From: Terriglobia bacterium
GTDB taxonomy: Bacteria > Acidobacteriota > Terriglobia > Bryobacterales > Bryobacteraceae
Length of the DNA stretch: 64,000 bases
Direction of reading: 5' to 3'
NCBI GenBank assembly: GCA_020073615.1
Contig: JAIQEX010000011.1
Location: 1-64,000, forward strand
A program made the translations under genes and the position numbers. This document shows, piece by piece, positions 25,996 through 34,340 of this stretch (the first letter of the stretch is position 1; the number at the start of each line of letters is the position of its first letter). The notes under the pieces are model-generated. The model had not been told where the DNA came from and searched no databases. It saw nothing but the letters and a program-made list of their open reading frames with translations.

Positions 25996-27522
25996 ATGAT
26001 TCGCTCCTCGCTGGTAGCCCTCCTCGCCCTTGCCTTCCGTCTCACCGCCGCCATCGACGACCCGGTACGCGTGGATAGTGGATTGCTCTCCGGCATCGCG
26101 GGCTCGAGTCCCGAGGTCAGGGTGTTCAAAGGGATTCCGTTCGCCGCTCCGCCCGTGGGCGATCTGCGCTGGCGCCCGCCGCAGGCGCCCGCCCCGTGGC
26201 AGGGCGTGCGCGCGGCCGGGAAATTCTCCGGCGAGTGCATGCAGACGCCGTACCCCGAGGGCTCGATCTTCCACTCCGCGGCGCAGCCCATGAGCGAGGA
26301 CTGCCTCTACCTGAACGTGTGGACGGCGGCGAGATCGGCGGGCGAGCGGCGTCCGGTGATGGTGTGGATTCACGGCGGCGCACTGACCCGCGGCTCCGGC
26401 TCGATTCCCACCTACGACGGCGAGGAACCCGCCCGCAAGGGCGTGGTGCTGGTGACTATCAACTATCGCCTGGGGGTGTTCGGTTTTCTGGCCCATCCGG
26501 AGCTGACCAGGGAATCGCCCCATCACTCATCGGGCGCCTACGGATTTCTGGACCAAGTGGCGGCGCTCGAGTGGGTCCACCGCAATATCGCGCAATTCGG
26601 CGGCGACCCGGCGCGGGTGACCATCTTCGGCGAATCCGCCGGGTCCTGGAGCGTGAACGTGCTCGTGGCCACGCCGCTCGCCAAGGGGCTGTTCCAGCGC
26701 GCCATCGGGGAAAGCGGCGGCTGTTTCGGCCGCACTCCGAAACTCGCCCGCATGGAGGAGGCCGGGGTGCGGATCGCGCAATCGGCCGGAGCGGATTCGC
26801 TGAGCGCGCTGCGCGCCAAGCCCGCCGATGAACTCCTCAAGGTGCAGGGCGGCTTCGTGGCTGGTGAGGACGGGTGGGTGTTGCCTAAAGATGTCCATGC
26901 GATCTTCGCCGCGGGCAAGCAGAACGACGTGCCGCTGCTCATCGGGTCCAACGCCGGCGAAGGAACCGCGTTTACCCAGCCGTCGGTCACGGCCGAGTCG
27001 TTCCGTGAGCGGGCCAAGGGTTTCGGCGCGATGACGGACGCTTTTCTGAAACTCTATCCGGCCGGGTCCGACCATGAGGCCTGGGACTCGCAGGCCGCCG
27101 TCATCCGCGACCAGACTTTCGGTTGGGAGATGCGCACCTGGGCCCGCATGCAAACCGCTACCGGGAAATCCAAAGTGTATCTTTACTATTTCAGCCGCGT
27201 CCCTCCCGGCCCGGGCAGCGCCCGTTACGGCGCGTATCACGCCTCCGAGATCCCTTACGTGTTTCATAATCTGAACCCCGGCCGCCGCCCCTGGGAAGCC
27301 GTGGACCGCGCGCTTGCCGATACCGTTTCGTCATTCTGGGTGAACTTCGCCGCCACCGGCGACCCCAACGGCAAAGGCCTGCCGGAGTGGCCGGCCTACC
27401 AGGGGAAGAGCGATCTCGCGCTCGAGTTGGGAGACCACGTCGAGCCGCGCGCAACCCCACACAAAGCCGCGCTCGATTTCTTCGACGCCTGGTTCAGCAG
27501 TCTTCGCAAAGCCAACCAGTAA
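25996..27522 (+). CDS. Exported type-B carboxylesterase
   Basis: 508 residues with a short signal peptide. The carboxylesterase/lipase fold has the family motifs FKGIPFAAPPVG, SEDCLYLNVW, WIHGGAL and the nucleophile elbow FGESAG with Ser214. The catalytic acid is probably in GSNAGEGT and the His in YGAYHASEIPY. It hydrolyses carboxylic esters; the specific substrate is unknown. It is divergent from the STAS gene. Confidence 0.93.
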   Translation: MIRSSLVALLALAFRLTAAIDDPVRVDSGLLSGIAGSSPEVRVFKGIPFAAPPVGDLRWRPPQAPAPWQGVRAAGKFSGECMQTPYPEGSIFHSAAQPMSEDCLYLNVWTAARSAGERRPVMVWIHGGALTRGSGSIPTYDGEEPARKGVVLVTINYRLGVFGFLAHPELTRESPHHSSGAYGFLDQVAALEWVHRNIAQFGGDPARVTIFGESAGSWSVNVLVATPLAKGLFQRAIGESGGCFGRTPKLARMEEAGVRIAQSAGADSLSALRAKPADELLKVQGGFVAGEDGWVLPKDVHAIFAAGKQNDVPLLIGSNAGEGTAFTQPSVTAESFRERAKGFGAMTDAFLKLYPAGSDHEAWDSQAAVIRDQTFGWEMRTWARMQTATGKSKVYLYYFSRVPPGPGSARYGAYHASEIPYVFHNLNPGRRPWEAVDRALADTVSSFWVNFAATGDPNGKGLPEWPAYQGKSDLALELGDHVEPRATPHKAALDFFDAWFSSLRKANQ

Positions 27523-27555
27523 CGTGAGTGCACCTCAGGCCCGCGTCGGTATAAA

Positions 27556-27669
27556 CCGCCGAGACGCCGAGGCGCCGAGGAAGCATAACCGCGAAGTCCC
27601 GAGAGCGCCGAGCCGGCGGAGAGCGCCGAGTAATCCCAAACAATTCTCGGCGTCTCGGCGTCTCGGCGG
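27556..27669. repeat. Inverted repeat with GCCGAGAC-type arms
   Basis: The 24-base arm at 27556-27579 and its partner at 27646-27669 are complementary with one mismatch, and each is itself built of eight-base units of CGCCGAGA/CGCCGAGG type. Between them lie further GCGCCGAG copies. The element fills most of the gap between the convergent carboxylesterase and OmpA-like genes. Similar arms are, from memory, seen scattered in genomes of several soil phyla. Confidence 0.7.
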
Positions 27670-27687
27670 TGGAATAGAACTTGACTG

Positions 27688-28431
27688 CTACCGCGCTTCC
27701 ATAGCGCCCGTGACCTGGTCCGCGCTGAAGACCCTCACCTCTACGCGGCGATTCTTGGCCTGCGCCGCGCGGCCGCGCGCCTCCTCGACCGGCTTCTCCT
27801 GGCCCAGCCCGATGCGGTGGATGCGATACAGCGGGATGTCGTGTTTGGTAACCAGGTACTGCACCACTGTTTCGGCGCGCCGGCGGCTCAGGACCTCGTT
27901 GTACTCCTTGGATCCGGTAGTGTCGGTATAGCCCTCGACGGTGATCAGGAAACGCTTGTCCGATTTGGCTTGCTGGGCGAGCTGGTCCAGGTCCTTCCTG
28001 CCGTCGTCGGTGAGCGTGAACCTGCCGAATGAGAAGAACACCGTCGCCGAGGTCTGCAGCTTGTAGTCGTCGATGTTGGACACGGCTCGCGTCAGGCCCT
28101 GCAGCGCCTGCGTATTCTGCTGCGCCACCTGCGCCACCTGGTTGGCCTTATCCATCGCTTCGCCGGCATGCTGGTCGGCGGCGGCCGCATGCCGGTCCGC
28201 GGCCGCGGCGCGCTCCTGGGCGGCGCTGATGCCGTTCTGCGCCCGCTCGTCAACCTGTTTCACCTGGTTGTGTGTATCTTCGATCTGCTGGGAATTCTGC
28301 GTGGCCTGCTGGCCAACCTGGTCCGCCTTGGCTTGAATGGGGGCGGCGGTGTCGCGAACATACTTCTTGGTCGCGCATCCTCCGCCGAGCAGGGCGCCGA
28401 GGATGGCAATGAGAGATAGCTGGAATCGCAT
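27688..28431 (-). CDS. OmpA-family outer-membrane lipoprotein
   Basis: 247 residues. A lipoprotein signal ends in LLGGGC. A long alanine/glutamine-rich coiled coil (about 25-115), similar to Lpp or to OmpA-linked stalks, is followed by the OmpA C-terminal peptidoglycan-binding domain (about 125-240) with the motif YTDTTGSKEYNEVLSRRRAETV and RRVEVRV. It should tether the outer membrane to the cell wall. AGAGG lies upstream of the ATG. Confidence 0.92.
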   Translation of the reverse strand: MRFQLSLIAILGALLGGGCATKKYVRDTAAPIQAKADQVGQQATQNSQQIEDTHNQVKQVDERAQNGISAAQERAAAADRHAAAADQHAGEAMDKANQVAQVAQQNTQALQGLTRAVSNIDDYKLQTSATVFFSFGRFTLTDDGRKDLDQLAQQAKSDKRFLITVEGYTDTTGSKEYNEVLSRRRAETVVQYLVTKHDIPLYRIHRIGLGQEKPVEEARGRAAQAKNRRVEVRVFSADQVTGAMEAR

Positions 28432-28561
28432 GGTGTATCGCCTCTGATCACTCTAAGAATACACGAGCCATGCGGCATCCGCTCCCCTTACCGTGGCGAA
28501 CAGGAATGGTTTATCATCACAGCCGAGGGCCGGGAAGCCAGCCATTGGGGAGGGTCGGAAA

Positions 28562-31084
28562 TTGTCTCTGAGCGTCGATACTTTGCTGTCGCCGGTGGAA
28601 CCACTGCGCGTGCCCTACGACCGGGAACGTCTGGAAGATATCGGGTACATGACCTGCATGACCCTGGTCCTGCTGGGCAATTACGCCCAGACGGGCCATT
28701 TCGGCGGGCCCCTGGCATACACGCCGTACAACGTCGCGGCGCACCTGGCCGGCCCCGAGTTGGGCGGTTTGCGCTACGACTACCGCCGGCCGAAACATCC
28801 GTACGCGGACAAGTTCATGCTCGCCGCGGGACACAGCATCCCCACCTGCTATGCCCTGTGGATGATTCTGGGCCAGGCGCTCGAGCGCCGCTACCAGGCC
28901 ACGGGCGACCCGCGCTACTATGCCGATCCGAAGCTGGCCGTGCTGCCCGTCGATGCGCTGGGATTCCGGCGCGGCGCCGGCGCCCTGGCCACGCTGCTGC
29001 AGGATGCCGGCCTGGCGGACCATCCGCTGTTCGCGCAAGCCAAAGCGCGCGGCATCCGCTCCCTCGCCGGCCATGCCGAAGCCACCGATGTCACCAACGA
29101 CGTCAACGGCGGCCCTTCCGGAATCGGCATCGCCACCGCGGCGGGAAAGGCGGCGTTCTGGGATTTCATCGGCGCTCCCGCTTCACCGAAAGTCATCGCG
29201 CTCGAAGGGGAGTTCGCCCTCACCGAGGGCCACGCGCAGGAACTGAAAACGCAGGCCCTGGCTTTGCAGGTGGGCAAGCGCCTGCGCGTCATGCTCTCGG
29301 ACAACAACGCCGGCATTGACGACAGCCTGCTGGGCGGCGTGATCAACGCCAAATACGACCGCTACCGCCTGCTCGATCAGTGGACCTCATACGGTTGGAA
29401 TGTCTTCGCGCTCGACCACGGGAACGATTACGGGCAGGTGGTGGCGGCCCTCAAGGCCATGGAGGATTGGGACCCCGCCGACCGCCGCCCCATGATCGTC
29501 ATCGGCAAAACCACCAAGGGATACTGGCCCGCCGCCGCCGACGGCAAGATCCCGGGCTACGGCGATCAGTTGGCCGGATACAAAAGTCATCCGTACGCGT
29601 TGAAAATGAACTCCGAGTACTTTGTCGCGTTGGCGCGCACGTTCGAGGAACATTACGGAGTGGAGTTCGCCGGCATCCGCCAGGGACCGGTCACCGATCC
29701 GCGCGAGCGGCTCATCCAGTTCAAGACCAATATCGACGTGGCGATGTCGGTGCTCGACCGCAACGGCCTGGGCGATTGGCTGGCGGACCGCCTGGTGGCC
29801 ATCGGCGAGACAGTTGCCGGCCATGTTCCGCTGCGCATCGCGGCCGATCGCGATCCGTTCCTGGACGACCGCCTGCGCGTGGACAATCTCCCCGTGGAAC
29901 CGCAAAAGGTCACGGTGAGGAATCGCGTCTCGGGCGCGGAAAAGCAGGTGGACATCGCGCTCTTCCGCAAACCCGGCGAGGCGGCTGGGGCGCGGCGCGC
30001 CGTCTCGGAGATCGTCAAGTGGATGAACTACGTGACGGAAAACCGCTTCTTCACCATCGCCGCCGATCTCTCCGAATCCATCAACGTGGAGCACGGCAGC
30101 CTGTGGGGCCATTACGATCCGGTGTCCAATCCGCTGGGCACGCGCCTCAAGGCGGCAATCCAGGAAGCCGGCAACGTTTCGACGGCCATCGGACTGGTGT
30201 CGCAGAGCGCCTCGGTGGACCCCGCCACGTTTGCCGGCGTGTGGGCGCTGAGCGGCACGTATGGCGCCTTCACGCCGCTGATGTATACGCCGGCCCGCGT
30301 GTGGAGCCAGCAGAACCAGGACAGCCGGTTCCGCGTGGGCGTGCTGCACATTCTGGCGGCCCACTCGGGACCGGAGACCGCCGCCGACGCGCGCACGCAC
30401 TTCGGCATCTTCGCGCCGCAGGTGTGGAAGCTGTTCCCGCGCGGGCAGGCCATCCATCTGAGCTTTTGGGACTACAACGACGTGGCGCCGGGCTATTTTG
30501 CGGCTGCCGAAATTGCCGCGCGCGATCCCAAGGTGGGCATCATTATTATCGAGGTGGCGCGGCCCGATGCCGCGGTGGCCGACCGCAGCCGCTTCGCCGA
30601 CGCCGATCGCAAAGCGGCCGCCAAAGGGCTCTACGTGATTCGCGATTTCGCGCCCGCCCAGCCGCGCCACGGCTACGTCCTCGCGCAGGGGTCGAGCGCC
30701 ACCATCAACCTGGTGAAGCAACTGCCGCGCCTGGAAGAGGCGGGGATCAATGTGAAGGCAATTGCCGCGGTGAGCGAAGAGTTGTTCGACCGGCAGCCGG
30801 AAGCGTATCGCCATGCCGTGCTGCCGCCGGAAGCGTGCTACGACCTGATGGTGATTTCCACCGGCTCGCGGCGCGTCTGGCCGATTCGCGGGCTGGGACC
30901 GCTCACCGATGCCTATTCGTTGACCTCCGACTGGGGCGACCGCTGGCTCACCGGCGGGCTGGAGGCGGAAGTGATCGCCGAGGCGCATCTCGATCCAGCG
31001 TCGATTTTCGCCGGCGTCGAGCGTTTCGCCCGCGAGCGCGCGCAACGCCTGGAGAGCCAGCGGGCCATGTTGGCGTCGCTGTAG
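28562..31084 (+). CDS. Transketolase-like thiamine-diphosphate enzyme
   Basis: About 840 residues, longer than the usual 650-700. The N-terminal ThDP domain shows TGHFGGPLAYTPYNVAAHL and DKFMLAAGHSIPTCYAL, matching transketolase. Where transketolases have the metal-binding GDG, this protein has GEF, followed by a normal TEGHAQE and SDNNAGID. The pyrimidine-binding domain (SINVEHGSLWGHYDP, ILAAHSGPETAADARTHFG) and a C-terminal domain follow. It may transfer two-carbon units in the pentose phosphate pathway or act on a related substrate. I prefer a TTG start at 28562 because GGGGAGGG lies eight bases upstream; a GTG at 28493 in the same frame lacks a ribosome site. Confidence 0.83.
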   Translation: MSLSVDTLLSPVEPLRVPYDRERLEDIGYMTCMTLVLLGNYAQTGHFGGPLAYTPYNVAAHLAGPELGGLRYDYRRPKHPYADKFMLAAGHSIPTCYALWMILGQALERRYQATGDPRYYADPKLAVLPVDALGFRRGAGALATLLQDAGLADHPLFAQAKARGIRSLAGHAEATDVTNDVNGGPSGIGIATAAGKAAFWDFIGAPASPKVIALEGEFALTEGHAQELKTQALALQVGKRLRVMLSDNNAGIDDSLLGGVINAKYDRYRLLDQWTSYGWNVFALDHGNDYGQVVAALKAMEDWDPADRRPMIVIGKTTKGYWPAAADGKIPGYGDQLAGYKSHPYALKMNSEYFVALARTFEEHYGVEFAGIRQGPVTDPRERLIQFKTNIDVAMSVLDRNGLGDWLADRLVAIGETVAGHVPLRIAADRDPFLDDRLRVDNLPVEPQKVTVRNRVSGAEKQVDIALFRKPGEAAGARRAVSEIVKWMNYVTENRFFTIAADLSESINVEHGSLWGHYDPVSNPLGTRLKAAIQEAGNVSTAIGLVSQSASVDPATFAGVWALSGTYGAFTPLMYTPARVWSQQNQDSRFRVGVLHILAAHSGPETAADARTHFGIFAPQVWKLFPRGQAIHLSFWDYNDVAPGYFAAAEIAARDPKVGIIIIEVARPDAAVADRSRFADADRKAAAKGLYVIRDFAPAQPRHGYVLAQGSSATINLVKQLPRLEEAGINVKAIAAVSEELFDRQPEAYRHAVLPPEACYDLMVISTGSRRVWPIRGLGPLTDAYSLTSDWGDRWLTGGLEAEVIAEAHLDPASIFAGVERFARERAQRLESQRAMLASL

Positions 31085-31088
31085 TCCG

Positions 31089-31862
31089 CTACGCCTCGAA
31101 GAGCAGGCTCGAGCAGGTAAGCCCCGCTTCCGCTTTCATCAATTCCGAAACATCCAGCGTGCGCACGTCCCGCCCCAGGCGCTCGAGCGCGCGTGCCGTC
31201 GCGGGAAAGCACGCGGCGATCACCACCGTGTTGCCGATGGCGAGCACGTTGGCGGCCCGCGGCTCTTCGGGCGCGACATCGACTATGCGAAAGTTGCCGA
31301 ACGGAGCGGTGTCGAACCACGCGCGGTTGGCCAGGATCGTTTCGCCGCCGGCATAGCAGCAGGCGGTCTTCAGGTGCAGGCAGCCGCGGACTTCGACCGG
31401 CACCACGGTATATCCCAGCGGCGCAAGTGCGGCCGTCAACTGGCGGATGCCCTCCCGGTTGGTGCGCGCCGAAAGCCCCACGAACAGCGTGGCGCCGATG
31501 CGCAGCACGTCGCCGCCTTCGAGCGTGGCCGGCTCCCGCAGCCAGTCGAGCGGCCGGAAAGTCGCCAGCGCCTGCGCCAGGCTCTCCGCTTCCCGGCGCC
31601 GCGACGCCGCGCCCATGCGGGCCATCACCGCGAGTTCGTCCACCACCACCGCCGGATCCTCCACGAACACGGCATCCGGCAACTCGGGCTCGGCGGCGAG
31701 CGAAACCACCGACGCGCCCAGCGCCCGCAGGCAGTCCTCGTACCGCTGGTGCTGCTCCGCGGCCTTCGCAATATCGATCTCCTGCCGCGGCAGGTATCCC
31801 AGCTCGCAACGGTTCAGCGACGGGCTGACGGCGCGCGTAATGGCGGTCAACATCTCTTGCAT
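31089..31862 (-). CDS. Dimethylarginine dimethylaminohydrolase-like protein
   Basis: 257 residues with the guanidino-modifying fold. Signatures are the acidic pair in VFVEDPAVV, LEGGDVL, the catalytic His in GCLHLKTAC and the catalytic Cys near the C-terminus in GLTCSSLLF. These match DDAH, which hydrolyses methylated arginine to citrulline and methylamine; other amidinohydrolase-type activities are possible. No arginine-catabolism genes are adjacent. It is divergent from the ABC permease, 33 bases away. Confidence 0.88.
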   Translation of the reverse strand: MQEMLTAITRAVSPSLNRCELGYLPRQEIDIAKAAEQHQRYEDCLRALGASVVSLAAEPELPDAVFVEDPAVVVDELAVMARMGAASRRREAESLAQALATFRPLDWLREPATLEGGDVLRIGATLFVGLSARTNREGIRQLTAALAPLGYTVVPVEVRGCLHLKTACCYAGGETILANRAWFDTAPFGNFRIVDVAPEEPRAANVLAIGNTVVIAACFPATARALERLGRDVRTLDVSELMKAEAGLTCSSLLFEA

Positions 31863-31895
31863 TCTACGCGTTCCTGCGCCATACTTCCCTGCAAG

Positions 31896-34337
31896 ATGCG
31901 AGCCTTTCGCCAGCTGGAAGTTTTGTGGCAGGATCTGCGCTACGCCGCGCGCATGCTGCGGCGGAGTCCCGCATTTACTGCGGTCGCGGTGCTCACGCTC
32001 GCGCTCGGCATCGGCGCCAACACGGCCATTTTCAGCGTCGTGAACGCGGTCCTGCTCTGTCCGCTGCCGTACCGGGAGCCGGGACGCCTGGTCGAGTTGT
32101 GGGGCAATGTGAAGCGCGCCACTGTGGAGCGGCGCGGCGCCTCATACCCCGATTACCAGGACTGGCGCGGCCAGAGCCGCTCCTTCGAAACCATGGCCGC
32201 GTTTGACGGCGCCAGTTTCACGCTGACCGGCGTGGACGAACCCGAGCGTCTCGCCGGGGAGTACGTTTCGCAGCCGTATTTCGCGCTGCTCGGAGTGAAC
32301 CCGGCCGTGGGCCGCGCCTTCCGCCCCGAAGAGGACCGCGTGCCCGAGCGCGATGCCGTCGTCATCCTGAGCGACAGCTTGTGGAAGCGCCGCTTCGGCG
32401 CGGACCCCGCCATTGCCGGACGCGCCATCGCGCTGGGCGGCCGCGGCTACACTGTCATCGGCGTGATGCCGCCCTGGTTCCGCGGCGTCACCGATACGGC
32501 CGATGTGTGGGTGCCGTTCCTCATGTCCGGCACGGCCGAGGACCTGGCGGAGCGCGGCAACCGCGGTTTCGTAGCGCTGGCGCGCCTCAAGCCCGGAGTC
32601 TCGCAGGCGCGGGCACAGGCCGAGCTGGACGGCATTTCCAAACGCCTGGAAAAAGCCTGGCCCGCGACCAACGAGGGCCGCGCGGTGGAGTTGAGCCCGC
32701 TGGCGACGGAGATCTTCGGCGATCTCCGCCAGCCGCTTATGGTGCTGCTCGCCGCCGTGGCCTTCGTCCTGCTGATCGCGTGCACCAATGTGGCCAACCT
32801 GTTGCTGGCGCGCTCGGAAGCGAGGCAGAGGGAAATCGCGCTGCGCATCGCCCTGGGCGCTGGCCGCGGGCGCGTGCTTGGCCAACTGATCACGGAAAGC
32901 TGCCTGCTCGCATTCGTGGGCGCCGCGGCGGGAATCCTGCTGGCCGGCTGGGGTGTGCGCGCGCTGATGGCCGCCAGCCCGGTGACCTTTCCCAGTTACA
33001 TTCATCCCGGCCTGGACCCGCGGGTCGCTTGGTTCACGATGCTGATCTCGGCCGCCGCCGGACTTGCGCTCGGGCTTGCGCCCGCCGCGCAGGTGCGCCC
33101 CGGAAATCTGCACGAGGCGTTCAAGCAGGCTTCCAGCCACGCCGCGCAAAACCGCGGCGGGCGCCAGTTCCGCAACCTGCTGGTGGTGGCCGAGGTGGCC
33201 TTCGCGATGCTGCTGCTGGTGAGCGCGGGCCTGCTCATCCGCAGCGTGCAGCAACTCGCCGCCATACATCCGGGGTACGATCCCGATCGTCTGCTGACGC
33301 TGCGCATCAGCCTGCCGGGCCCGGCGCAGGATGGGCGCGCCATCGTGTCCGCGCGCGAGATTTTGCGGCGCGTGGCGCAGATTCCGTCCGTCGCGTCGGC
33401 CGCCGCCGGGTCCGACATACCGCTCGGCGGCTCCAGCGCTATCTTCTACAGCGCCGAGGGGCAACCGCCCGTCAACGCCGCCAGCACGCCGCGCGCGTAT
33501 ATCCATCGCGCGACCCCCGATTTTTTCAAAACGCTGCGCATCCGCCTGGTGGCCGGACGCACCTTCACCGAAACCGAGATGCAGGGCAACTCGAACGTGG
33601 CGATCGTCAGCGAAAACGTCGCGAAGCGGTTCTGGCCGCGCCAGGACCCGATTGGAAAGCGCGTCAAGGGCGGCGGTCCCGCGTCACCGAGCCCCTGGTT
33701 GACGATCGTGGGCGTCGTCAATGAGATGAAGTACCGCGGGCTGCCCAACAACCCCACCGCCGATCCCGATCTCTTCCTTCCATTCGCCGAGCGCCAGCGC
33801 ACCTTCTCGCTGCTGGTGCGCACGCCGCTCGAACCGGCTTCGCTGGCCCCATCGGTGCGCAAGGTGCTGCGTGAAGCGGAACCGTCGGCGGTGGTGTTCA
33901 ACGTCTCCACCATGGCGGAATTCGTTTCCCGCGAAACCTCGCGTTCGCGCTTCACCGGGTGGCTGATGGGCATCTTCGCCTCGGCCGCGCTACTGCTGGC
34001 GATGATTGGCATCTACGGGGTGATGTCCTACGTGGTTTCGCGCCGCACGCAGGAGATCGGCGTGCGCATGGCGCTGGGCGCGGCGCGCGCCGACGTGCTC
34101 CGCATGGTGGTAGGCCGCGGCATGGGTCTCATTGCCATCGGCCTCGGGCTGGGTGTAGCCGGCGCGCTGGCCTTCACGCGCCTCATCGGCAGCCTGCTCT
34201 ACGGCGTCACCGCGACCGACCTGACGACCTTCGCCGCCGCCGCCCTGGCGCTCGCCGCCGTGGCGCTGGCGGCGTGCCTCATCCCCGCCGCCCGCGCCAG
34301 CCGCATCGATCCGGCGGTCGCGCTGCGGAATGAATGA
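31896..34337 (+). CDS. MacB/FtsX-type ABC transporter permease (ADOP class)
   Basis: About 813 residues. It begins with the short region LWQDLRYAARMLRRSPAFTAVAVLTLALGIGANTAIFSVVNAV typical of acidobacterial duplicated orphan permeases. It has a MacB periplasmic core domain, an FtsX domain (about 280-400), a second periplasmic core and a second FtsX domain at the C-terminus (YVVSRRTQEIGVRMALGA). No ATP-binding subunit is encoded nearby, as usual for the class. It probably takes part in efflux or envelope signalling. The open frame extends 174 codons upstream, but the ATG at 31896 is where homology begins. Confidence 0.93.
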   Translation: MRAFRQLEVLWQDLRYAARMLRRSPAFTAVAVLTLALGIGANTAIFSVVNAVLLCPLPYREPGRLVELWGNVKRATVERRGASYPDYQDWRGQSRSFETMAAFDGASFTLTGVDEPERLAGEYVSQPYFALLGVNPAVGRAFRPEEDRVPERDAVVILSDSLWKRRFGADPAIAGRAIALGGRGYTVIGVMPPWFRGVTDTADVWVPFLMSGTAEDLAERGNRGFVALARLKPGVSQARAQAELDGISKRLEKAWPATNEGRAVELSPLATEIFGDLRQPLMVLLAAVAFVLLIACTNVANLLLARSEARQREIALRIALGAGRGRVLGQLITESCLLAFVGAAAGILLAGWGVRALMAASPVTFPSYIHPGLDPRVAWFTMLISAAAGLALGLAPAAQVRPGNLHEAFKQASSHAAQNRGGRQFRNLLVVAEVAFAMLLLVSAGLLIRSVQQLAAIHPGYDPDRLLTLRISLPGPAQDGRAIVSAREILRRVAQIPSVASAAAGSDIPLGGSSAIFYSAEGQPPVNAASTPRAYIHRATPDFFKTLRIRLVAGRTFTETEMQGNSNVAIVSENVAKRFWPRQDPIGKRVKGGGPASPSPWLTIVGVVNEMKYRGLPNNPTADPDLFLPFAERQRTFSLLVRTPLEPASLAPSVRKVLREAEPSAVVFNVSTMAEFVSRETSRSRFTGWLMGIFASAALLLAMIGIYGVMSYVVSRRTQEIGVRMALGAARADVLRMVVGRGMGLIAIGLGLGVAGALAFTRLIGSLLYGVTATDLTTFAAAALALAAVALAACLIPAARASRIDPAVALRNE

Positions 34338-34340
34338 CCT

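Noticed and set aside
31374-31895. 174-codon upstream extension of the ABC permease
   Set aside because: It is antisense to the DDAH-like gene; homology of the permease begins at the ATG at 31896.
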